From G963691835 sp963691835 (GTDB taxonomy: Bacteria; Pseudomonadota; Alphaproteobacteria; Thalassobaculales; Thalassobaculaceae): a DNA stretch of 64,000 nucleotides. The position numbers and the translations under genes are program-made. The notes under the pieces were generated by a model. That model saw nothing but the letters and a program-made list of their open reading frames with translations, had not been told where the DNA came from and ran no database searches. Positions 1-6,732 of this stretch are shown one piece after another (the first letter of the stretch is position 1; each line of letters begins with the position of its first letter). The stretch spans positions 4,154,001 through 4,218,000 of the forward strand of contig OY829383.1 of assembly GCA_963691835.1 (NCBI GenBank), written 5' to 3'.

Positions 1-141
1 ACTACCTTTATTCTAATGTTATATAAATAATGATCCTAGTGATACACTTTCGATATATTCCACCGTCCACAAAGAAAAATTTATCGAATTTTCTTTTCCC
101 ATGTTCATTATGGAGAAACACAAAATGATTTGGAGATTATC

Positions 142-456
142 ATGACACATCGATTCCCTTTTAAAGCAAGCAGCCATCAGTATCAGAACATAAAGACCGA
201 TAACTTCAGTACGGCAAGACGCCTCGAGTTTTTTGTCAGGCCTAATGGACTAATTCGTGCAGATATTGACCTTACAGTATTGATTAAACCCTACCAAAGC
301 AGGTTAAACGAAATAAAGCCTCTTGAGTCCAATCTATTGGAATTTGAACGGTCCGGGAGTAAGGGCTTTGAGTATGTAAATTTCTTAGTAAAAGCTTTGA
401 GCACTCGCGGAAAAACCACTTTCATGGCGATCACTATAAAGCCTACATGGGGATAG
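142..456 (+). CDS. Orphan hypothetical protein in AT-rich patch
   Basis: A 104-residue ORF of unknown function. The ATG at 142 is preceded by TGGAG at 131-135 with about 6 nt spacing, which is why I prefer it to the in-frame TTG at 130. The product is basic, has no obvious signal peptide or membrane segment, and matches no family I recognise. Base and codon use are strikingly AT-rich compared with the GC-rich genes from 477 onward, which suggests recent acquisition or a fast-evolving orphan. It ends 20 bp from the convergent trmJ stop, and its last codons carry one arm of an 11-bp inverted repeat whose other arm lies inside the trmJ 3' end. It could be non-coding; confidence is moderate at best. 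Confidence 0.42.
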   Translation: MTHRFPFKASSHQYQNIKTDNFSTARRLEFFVRPNGLIRADIDLTVLIKPYQSRLNEIKPLESNLLEFERSGSKGFEYVNFLVKALSTRGKTTFMAITIKPTWG

Positions 457-513
457 TGTATATCCCGCCTAGGCACTCACCGCCCCCTTAGGCTCTTGAC
501 GACCCCATGTAGG
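442..513. repeat. 11-bp inverted repeat spanning two convergent 3' ends
   Basis: CCTACATGGGG at 442-452 and its exact reverse complement at 503-513 are separated by 50 bp. One arm lies in the 3' end of the AT-rich orphan ORF, the other in the 3' end of trmJ. The spacer holds smaller imperfect inverted repeats around GCCTAGG and CCTTAGG. There is no T-tract, so it is not a classical intrinsic terminator, although it could fold in both transcripts. It sits exactly where base composition changes. Confidence 0.55.
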
Positions 514-1241
514 GTCCGGACCTCCTGGTCCGTCAGGCCTGCGCGGTTGAAGAGGTTGCGGAGGTTCCGTTTGATCGTCGGCGCGAGCTCCGGGGGAAAG
601 AGGAAGCCGCTCTCCTCCAGTGCTGCCTCGAAACGGGTGAAGAAGAACTCCCGCTGTTCGACCGTCGCGGGGCTGTCGGAACCCGGTACCGCGACCGCCG
701 GCGTGTCGCTGCCGCTTTGGAACCACTCGTATCCCATCAGCAGTACCGCCTGGGCGAGGTTGAGAGAGGAGAAGGACGGGTTGAGCGGTACCTGAACTAC
801 CGCGTCCGACAGGACCACATCCTCATTCACCAAGCCCGATCGCTCTCCACCGAAGAGGATGCCCGGCCGCCCTCCCCCGGCGATCCGGGACCGGCACTCA
901 GCGGCGGCGGCTCTCGGGGTTAGCACGGCTTTCACCATATCCCGGGGCCGGGCGGTCGTGGCGAGGACGTAATCGAGGTCCGCTGTCGCTTCCGCGGTGG
1001 TCTCAAAAACCTGTGCCCGCTCCAGCACCACGTCGGCGCCGGATGCCATGGCTGTTGCTTTCGGGTTTGGCCAGCCGTCCCTCGGGGCGACGAGACGCAT
1101 TTCGATTAGGCCGCAGTTCAGCATGGCTCGGGCACAGGCGCCGATGTTCTCCCCAAGCTGCGGGGCCACCAGTATGACGGCCGGTCCTTGACCAAAATCG
1201 GCCCCCTCCGGCACTCCCCGTGTCTTGTCCGTTCCCGCCAT
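477..1241 (-). CDS. trmJ: tRNA (cytidine/uridine-2'-O-)-methyltransferase TrmJ
   Basis: A 254-residue SPOUT-class (SpoU) RNA 2'-O-methyltransferase, probably acting on position 32 of tRNAs in the cytoplasm with SAM as donor. The three SPOUT motifs are visible: NIGACARAM near residue 33 (motif 1), ILFGGERSGL near residue 130 (motif 2) and FSSLNLAQAV near residue 160 (motif 3, knot). The length fits bacterial TrmJ, including the C-terminal extension. The start ATG at 1241 lies 17 bp downstream of the cimA stop on the same strand, so the two genes probably form one transcript. Its 3' end carries one arm of the 11-bp inverted repeat shared with the neighbouring AT-rich ORF. Confidence 0.9.
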   Translation of the reverse strand: MAGTDKTRGVPEGADFGQGPAVILVAPQLGENIGACARAMLNCGLIEMRLVAPRDGWPNPKATAMASGADVVLERAQVFETTAEATADLDYVLATTARPRDMVKAVLTPRAAAAECRSRIAGGGRPGILFGGERSGLVNEDVVLSDAVVQVPLNPSFSSLNLAQAVLLMGYEWFQSGSDTPAVAVPGSDSPATVEQREFFFTRFEAALEESGFLFPPELAPTIKRNLRNLFNRAGLTDQEVRTLHGVVKSLRGR

Positions 1242-1258
1242 ACGCCGTATCCGTCCGA

Positions 1259-2878
1259 TCAGCCGAGTGCCGTCACCTTGTCGCGGACCATCTTGTAGAC
1301 GAGCCCGTCCGCCAGGGCCGACATGGACGCGTCGATGATGTTCGGCGACACACCGACCGTCCGCCAGACATGACCATTGGTGTCCGCGTTCTCGATCATC
1401 ACGCGCGTGACAGCGTCGGTTCCGTCCCCACCGTCCGGCGGGGGAAGGATGCGGACCTTGTAGTCGACAAGCCGGACGGTCTCGACGATCGGATACGCTT
1501 CCACCAAGGCCTTCCGGATCGCGGTGTCGAGGGCATTAACCGGGCCGTTGCCGACCGCGACCTCGTGGAGTCGGCGCTCACCCACGCTGATTGTCGCCGT
1601 GGCCTCGCTTTCCACCACGAGGGTGCCCTTGGCATTGAACCGGCGCTCATCCATCACCCGGAAACGATCAATCTCGAAATAGGCCGGGACGTCTTCCAGC
1701 ATGCGTCGCGCGAGAAGCTCAAAGCTGGCTTCCGCACTGTCATAGGCCCAGCCCTGGAACTCCCGTTCCTTCACAACCTCGACCAACCGCTGGATCTTCG
1801 GATGCTTCTCATCGATCTCCAGCCCGATTTCCCGAAAGCGGGCCAGGACGTTGGAGCGGCCGGCCTGATCCGAGACCAGGATCTGTCGCCGGTTGCCCAC
1901 GGCCCCGGGTTCCACATGCTCGTAAGTCGTGGGATCCTTTTGCACAGCGGAGACGTGAAGCCCGCCCTTATGAGCGAAAGCGGAGGCGCCGACATAGGCC
2001 GCATGGGGGTTAGGCGCCCGGTTGAGCCGCTCATCCAGAAGACGGGAGAGCCGGGTCAGGCCCCGAAGTCCCTCCTCCGTCAGGCCCGTCTCCATGCCCA
2101 TCTTCAGCACAAGGCTTGGAATCACGGAGACGAGGTTCGCGTTGCCACAGCGCTCCCCCAGGCCATTGATGGTGCCCTGGACTTGGCGCGCACCCGCCCG
2201 GACGGCGGCGAGGGAGTTCGCAACCGCGTTCTCCGTGTCGTTGTGGCAATGAATGCCGAGGTGGTCCCCTGGGATGTGCCGGGCCACGTCGTCGACGATC
2301 CGCTCAATCTCATCGGGCAACGCGCCGCCATTGGTATCGCACAGCACCACCCACCGTGCCCCCGCCTCGTAGGCGGCTTTGGCACAGCCGAGCGCGAACT
2401 CGGGGTTGGCTTTGTAGCCGTCAAAGAAGTGCTCGCAGTCGAACATTGGCTCCCGGCCACGAGCCGCGACATGGGCGATGCTGTCGCCAATCATGGCGAT
2501 GTTCTCTTCCCGCTCGATCTCCAAAGCCACGTCGACATGGAAATCCCAGGTTTTGCCGACGAGGCAGGCTGCGGAGGCCGCCCCCTGCAGCACGCCTGCG
2601 AGGCCTGGGTCGTTGCCCACGGACCGCCCCGGACGCCGGGTCATCCCAAACGCTACCAACGTCGAGCGGGCCAGCTCCGGCGGAGCCGCGAAGAACCGGT
2701 CATCGGTGGGATTGGCACCGGGCCATCCACCCTCAATGTAGTCTATCCCGATGTCGTCCAGGGCCCGGGCAATCGCGATCTTGTCGGCCACGGTGAAATC
2801 GACGCCCTGTGTCTGGGCACCGTCCCGCAAGGTGGTATCGAAGAGATGGACGCGCGCTCCGGCGAGGTCCGATGTCAT
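1259..2878 (-). CDS. cimA: (R)-citramalate synthase
   Basis: A 539-residue DRE-TIM metallolyase that should condense acetyl-CoA with pyruvate to (R)-citramalate, the first step of threonine-independent isoleucine synthesis. The N-terminal catalytic barrel has FDTTLRDGAQTQG near residue 13, a metal-site HCHND motif near residue 210, and the GERCGNANL signature near residue 243. A LeuA-type allosteric regulatory domain occupies roughly residues 400-530, consistent with isoleucine feedback. The length and the TLRDGAQ(T/G) variant fit CimA rather than 2-isopropylmalate or homocitrate synthase, but substrate choice cannot be proved by eye. It is the first gene of a probable cimA-trmJ unit and is divergent from the gene at 3139. 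Confidence 0.88.
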   Translation of the reverse strand: MTSDLAGARVHLFDTTLRDGAQTQGVDFTVADKIAIARALDDIGIDYIEGGWPGANPTDDRFFAAPPELARSTLVAFGMTRRPGRSVGNDPGLAGVLQGAASAACLVGKTWDFHVDVALEIEREENIAMIGDSIAHVAARGREPMFDCEHFFDGYKANPEFALGCAKAAYEAGARWVVLCDTNGGALPDEIERIVDDVARHIPGDHLGIHCHNDTENAVANSLAAVRAGARQVQGTINGLGERCGNANLVSVIPSLVLKMGMETGLTEEGLRGLTRLSRLLDERLNRAPNPHAAYVGASAFAHKGGLHVSAVQKDPTTYEHVEPGAVGNRRQILVSDQAGRSNVLARFREIGLEIDEKHPKIQRLVEVVKEREFQGWAYDSAEASFELLARRMLEDVPAYFEIDRFRVMDERRFNAKGTLVVESEATATISVGERRLHEVAVGNGPVNALDTAIRKALVEAYPIVETVRLVDYKVRILPPPDGGDGTDAVTRVMIENADTNGHVWRTVGVSPNIIDASMSALADGLVYKMVRDKVTALG

Positions 2879-3138
2879 GGCTCAAGCTCCTGGTCCGGCC
2901 GCCCCGTCCCCCATGGCGCGGCTCCGGCGTCCCGGGGTTCTAGCGTGCACGGACCGGAATGCAAGGGATCCGGCGCACCCTAAACCAATCGCTTGCGCCC
3001 GGCGGCAGAATCCGAAGACACTCGCCGGGCATCGGCCAACCAAGAGCCGAGACAGTATTGTCCGCGCTAGCGCTTGGCACCGCAGCGCGGATTGAGGCGA
3101 CCGAAACGACGTTTGGCGTACCTTGGGAGGGAACCGGA
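2879..3138. promoter_or_regulatory. Divergent intergenic region
   Basis: 260 bp between the divergent cimA and the small membrane protein gene. Promoters for both directions should lie here. A 10-bp palindrome GCGCTAGCGC sits at 3064-3073. I see no convincing -35/-10 pair, no RNA gene, and none of the overlapping frames looks coding. Confidence 0.4.
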
Positions 3139-3339
3139 GTGACCATTCGCACTCTTTCAGCCGCTCTTTGCATCGGAATTCTGCTGCCCGGCCAAGCTTT
3201 GGCCTCCACGGGCATGTCCAGAGGCCTCGACGCTTTACCCATCTTGCTGATCGGCCTCGCGGTCGGCTCGGCTGCGCTCCTTTGGGCACGGCGTCGACCC
3301 ACTCGGCGACCACGGCGGATCGCGGGGAGACCGGATTGA
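3139..3339 (+). CDS. Small membrane/exported protein, 66 aa
   Basis: This short ORF starts at GTG 3139 behind a good ribosome site (GGGAGGG, 3126-3132). It encodes an N-terminal hydrophobic signal-like segment ending in QALAS, a short polar linker, one further hydrophobic helix (about residues 33-49) and a very basic Arg/Pro-rich tail. That layout resembles a signal peptide plus a C-terminal membrane anchor. Its TGA stop overlaps the proposed TTG start of the SPOR lipoprotein (TTGA), which indicates translational coupling and is the main argument that it is real. No family is recognised. The alternative is a longer but less plausible ORF beginning at 2959 in the same frame. Confidence 0.5.
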   Translation: MTIRTLSAALCIGILLPGQALASTGMSRGLDALPILLIGLAVGSAALLWARRRPTRRPRRIAGRPD

Positions 3340-3938
3340 GGTTTTCCGCCGCTCTTTCCACTCGTTGGTCGGTACGCCGGCTCCGCTCCGCCGGTCTGTC
3401 GCTTCTTCTGCTCTCCACCTTGGGGGCCTGTTCCGCCGTTGGGTCGGCAGCGGTTTCGGCGGTTGAGGTTACGGCGGATCTTGCCTACAGCGCCGGTAAG
3501 GCCGTCGTCGACGGCGGTGCCTGGGTGGTTGGAGAGACCGCAGAAGCGATCGCGGATGAGGATGGAAGTGGTCTACCTGACGAAAGCACCTTCGCCGAGG
3601 GCGAAGGCGGCCCTGATGGACCCAAAGAGGTTGACGATGCACCGACACCTGTCTCATTGCCCCTCGTTCCAGCCAGGACTTCCGGTTTCAGGGCGCAGAT
3701 TGGTGTGTTCACGGAGGAAAGCGAGGCGGATTACTTCACTCAGTCCGTAATCGACTCCTATGGCTGGCTGATCGATGGCCGTAACCGCTACGTGGTGCCG
3801 GAACAGAAAGGCAGCCGGACCATCTACCGGGCGCAGGTGGGAACCTTCGCGGAGCGAACCAGCGCCTGGGATCTCTGCCAGTTACTGCAGTTGGACGGGA
3901 TCGTGAAGTCCTGTCTTGTCGTCCGCGCCGAGGAGTAG
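3336..3938 (+). CDS. SPOR-domain lipoprotein
   Basis: About 200 residues from a TTG start at 3336 that overlaps the stop of the preceding small gene. The start is chosen because it puts a basic N-terminus and a hydrophobic stretch directly before a lipobox (LGAC, Cys32). The middle is an Ala/Val then Asp/Glu/Pro-rich linker. The last roughly 80 residues form a SPOR domain (FRAQIGVFTEESEADYF ... YRAQVGTFAERTSAWDL), which in other proteins binds denuded septal peptidoglycan. Inferred role: an outer-membrane or inner-membrane lipoprotein at division sites. It is convergent with trkA, whose stop lies 14 bp away. The longer reading from 3123 would hide the lipobox and is less likely. Confidence 0.72.
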   Translation: MRFSAALSTRWSVRRLRSAGLSLLLLSTLGACSAVGSAAVSAVEVTADLAYSAGKAVVDGGAWVVGETAEAIADEDGSGLPDESTFAEGEGGPDGPKEVDDAPTPVSLPLVPARTSGFRAQIGVFTEESEADYFTQSVIDSYGWLIDGRNRYVVPEQKGSRTIYRAQVGTFAERTSAWDLCQLLQLDGIVKSCLVVRAEE

Positions 3939-3952
3939 GCGCTTCCCTGGAC

Positions 3953-5329
3953 CTAAAAGTAGTCCAAGCGGACGGCGAAGAGTTTCTCGACCTTCTTGAT
4001 GGCCTCATAGGTCGAACATAGAACCACGCGGTCGTGTTTCTGGATCACGGTAGAACCGCGTGGCGGTATGACCTCACGCCCCCGAATGATCGCGCCGAAG
4101 ATGACGCCACCGGGTAATCCACTATCTTTCAATGGTTTACCGACAAGTGGTGATGTCTCGAGCGCTTCAGCCTCAATCACCTCCCCGAAGTTCTCCCGGA
4201 GGGTGTAAACGCCCCGGATTCTTCCCCGGCGAACATGCTGCAAGATCGAGGAAACGGTGAGCGATCGCGGGTTCACCACCGCATCGATACCTAGCGTTGT
4301 GATGAGCGGCGCATAGGTATTCTTGTTGATCAGAGCCACCGTTCGTTGGGCCCCAAATCGTTTCGCCAGCAGCGAGCCGATGATGTTCACTTCATCGTCG
4401 TTGGACACCGCCACGAATGTCTCCGTCTTGGAAACATTGGCCTCCTCGAGAATCTCCTGATCGAGCGCGTCGCCATTCAGCACCAGCGTGTTCGATAGGG
4501 ATTCGGCGACGAAACGCGCCCGCTCCGCGTTGTACTCGATGACTTGGGCAGTCACGCCCGCATGGTCCGCTTCGATCTCTTCGGCGAGTGTCATGCCGAT
4601 GTTGCCACCACCGGCGATGATGACGGACCGGCCCTCCTCTTCCTCATGACCGAACGCGGCCATGACGCGGGTCAGATGATCGGAATCGCACACGAAGTAG
4701 ACGTCGTCGCCCTCGAGAATCTGATCATCCGCCTTTGGCACGATCCCGCGGTCGTTCCGGATGATCCCGACAATCACGATCGAAAGATCGGAAAACAGGC
4801 TGGTCAACTGGCGGAGCGGCGTGTTGAGCAGCGGACACTCCGCGTCCGCGCGCACGCCCACAACCCGCACCAGCCCGTCGGCCATCGGGACCACATCGAA
4901 GGCACCTGGCACCTGGAGGCGGCGTCCGATGGCCCGGGCCACCTCCCGCTCCGGGGAGATGATCACGTCGATCGGCATGTTGTCGCGGCTGAAGAGTTCC
5001 GCCCAAATCGGCTGGAGATAGTCTTGTTGCCGGACACGGGCGATCTTCGTGGGAACATCGAACAGCGAGTGCCCAACCTGACACGCCACCATGTTGACCT
5101 CGTCGGAGTATGTGACGGCGATCAGCATGTCCGCGTCGGCGCAGCCGGCCTGTTCCAGAATGTTCGGGTTGGATGCGAGGCCTTGGATGCCGCGGACGTC
5201 CAACTGCTCGCCGATCCGGGCGACGAGCGAGGCATCCATATCGATGACCGTCACATCGTTGTTCTCGCCCGCGAGATGGCTGGCAATGCTGGTGCCGACC
5301 TGGCCGGCGCCGCAAATGACGACTTTCAC
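3953..5329 (-). CDS. trkA: Trk potassium uptake system regulatory subunit TrkA
   Basis: The 458-residue cytoplasmic, NAD(H)-binding peripheral subunit of Trk-type K+ uptake. It has the typical duplicated structure: a first RCK/TrkA-N domain with the Rossmann motif ICGAGQVGTSIA at residues 4-15 and a TrkA-C domain, then a second TrkA-N domain beginning with IIAGGGNIGMTLA near residue 237 and a second TrkA-C domain. Its start lies 5 bp after the ntrX stop, so it is the last gene of the dusB-ntrBC-ntrYX operon, as in many Rhodospirillales and Rhizobiales. In several relatives hfq follows; here the next gene downstream is convergent and hfq is absent from this spot. The membrane partner TrkH/TrkG is not in the window. 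Confidence 0.95.
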   Translation of the reverse strand: MKVVICGAGQVGTSIASHLAGENNDVTVIDMDASLVARIGEQLDVRGIQGLASNPNILEQAGCADADMLIAVTYSDEVNMVACQVGHSLFDVPTKIARVRQQDYLQPIWAELFSRDNMPIDVIISPEREVARAIGRRLQVPGAFDVVPMADGLVRVVGVRADAECPLLNTPLRQLTSLFSDLSIVIVGIIRNDRGIVPKADDQILEGDDVYFVCDSDHLTRVMAAFGHEEEEGRSVIIAGGGNIGMTLAEEIEADHAGVTAQVIEYNAERARFVAESLSNTLVLNGDALDQEILEEANVSKTETFVAVSNDDEVNIIGSLLAKRFGAQRTVALINKNTYAPLITTLGIDAVVNPRSLTVSSILQHVRRGRIRGVYTLRENFGEVIEAEALETSPLVGKPLKDSGLPGGVIFGAIIRGREVIPPRGSTVIQKHDRVVLCSTYEAIKKVEKLFAVRLDYF

Positions 5330-5334
5330 CTGGG

Positions 5335-6732
5335 TCAGCCGCTCCGGACGGCGCGTTCGCCCTGGGTAACGCCGAGGGACTTCAGCTTCCGGTGCAATGC
5401 GGAACGCTCCATGCCGACGAAATTCGCCGTCCGGGAGATGTTGCCGCCGAACCGGTCGACCTGGGACAGAAGATACTCACGCTCAAAGAGTTCCCGCGCC
5501 TCCCGGAGCGGCATGCCCATCAGCTCAACGCCCCGGTCGAGGTTTAGCGACGCTGGAACAACACCGCGGATCTCCGGGGGCAGCATGTCCGAGCGGATGG
5601 TCTCCCGGGCACCGCCGGGGGCCATGATCAGCAGCCGTTCGACCACGTTGCGGAGTTGCCGGACATTGCCCGGCCAGTCATAGGCCTGCAGCGCCGCGAG
5701 TGCCTCATCCCCGAGCGGCCGCAGAGGCATTCCGGCAGACTCGGCTGATTTCTCGAGGAAATACTGGGAAAGGAGGGGGATATCCTCCCGCCGTTCGCTC
5801 AACGCACTGACCCGGACGGGAACCACGTTCAGCCGGTAATAGAGGTCCTCTCGGAACCGGCCGGCGGACATTTCCTGCTGGAGATCCCGGTTGGTGGTTG
5901 CGAGCACCCGCACGTCCACCGAGACCTCCCGCGCCCCACCGACCCGCCGGAATCGTTGCTCCTGGAGAATCCGGACAATTTTGCCCTGAGTCTCAACAGG
6001 CATGTCCGCCACTTCATCAAGCAGCAGCGTGCCGGCGTGGGCCCGCTCGAGCGTGCCGACCGCGCGGACCGTTCCATCTGCGGGCACCTCGACCCCAAGC
6101 AGGCTTTCCTCCAGCCGGTCTGGGTTGAGGGTTGCGCAGTTGAGGACCACGAAAGGCCCTTCAGATCTGCGGGAGCCCGCGTGGATCATTCGGGCCACGA
6201 TCTCTTTGCCGACACCGGCGGGGCCCGTGATCAGAACCCGGCTGTTTGTCGGCGCGACGCGCTCGATCGCGGAACGAATCTGTCCAATGGCGCCGGAGCG
6301 ACCGATGAGATCGGTTTCCGGACCGACCCGGCGGCGAAGTTCCGAGTTCTCGCGCTTCAGCCTGCTTGCTTCGATCGCACGCTGAACGAGAAGCAGAAGC
6401 CGGTCGGCTTTGAAGGGCTTTTCGATGAAGTCATAGGCGCCCTGCTTGATCGCCGAGACCGCCGTCTCAATCGTTCCGTGACCGCTGATCATCACCACTG
6501 GCAGATCGGGATACTCGGCCCGGGCGGCCTCCAGAATCTCCAATCCATCCATCCGGCTGTTCTGAAGCCAGATGTCCTGAATGACCAAGCTTGGCAAACG
6601 GTCGCGAAGAGCCGCGAAGGCTTCCTCGTCGTTCCGGGCTTCCCTTGTTTCGAAGCCCTCGTCTTCCAGGATTCCGGCGATAACCATACGGATATCGTCT
6701 TCATCATCGACGATCAGGATATCACCGGCCAT
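5335..6732 (-). CDS. ntrX: Nitrogen regulation response regulator NtrX
   Basis: A 465-residue response regulator: a receiver with phospho-acceptor Asp53 (VIQDIW), an AAA+ domain (Walker A GPAGVGKEIVA, Walker B LLLDEVAD) and a C-terminal Fis-type helix-turn-helix (NISRTANFVGMERSALHRKL). I start it at the ATG at 6732 (MAGDILIV, AAAGGA upstream) because the receiver begins immediately there; an upstream in-frame start at 6801 would only add a tail inside ntrY. The sigma-54 contact motif GAFTGA is absent: the equivalent loop reads ESLLGVEVPADGTV. This fits alphaproteobacterial NtrX proteins thought to act without sigma-54. The start overlaps the 3' end of the partner kinase gene ntrY. Confidence 0.93.
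   Translation of the reverse strand: MAGDILIVDDEDDIRMVIAGILEDEGFETREARNDEEAFAALRDRLPSLVIQDIWLQNSRMDGLEILEAARAEYPDLPVVMISGHGTIETAVSAIKQGAYDFIEKPFKADRLLLLVQRAIEASRLKRENSELRRRVGPETDLIGRSGAIGQIRSAIERVAPTNSRVLITGPAGVGKEIVARMIHAGSRRSEGPFVVLNCATLNPDRLEESLLGVEVPADGTVRAVGTLERAHAGTLLLDEVADMPVETQGKIVRILQEQRFRRVGGAREVSVDVRVLATTNRDLQQEMSAGRFREDLYYRLNVVPVRVSALSERREDIPLLSQYFLEKSAESAGMPLRPLGDEALAALQAYDWPGNVRQLRNVVERLLIMAPGGARETIRSDMLPPEIRGVVPASLNLDRGVELMGMPLREARELFEREYLLSQVDRFGGNISRTANFVGMERSALHRKLKSLGVTQGERAVRSG

Noticed and set aside
503..513. Phage or island attachment site at the trmJ 3' end
   Set aside because: The repeat is inverted rather than direct, no tRNA is involved, and no integrase is visible in the window.
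1220..2983. A 587-residue open frame on the plus strand opposite cimA
   Set aside because: It is the antisense shadow of a clearly conserved gene; it has no family motif and an abnormal His/Arg/Asp-rich composition.
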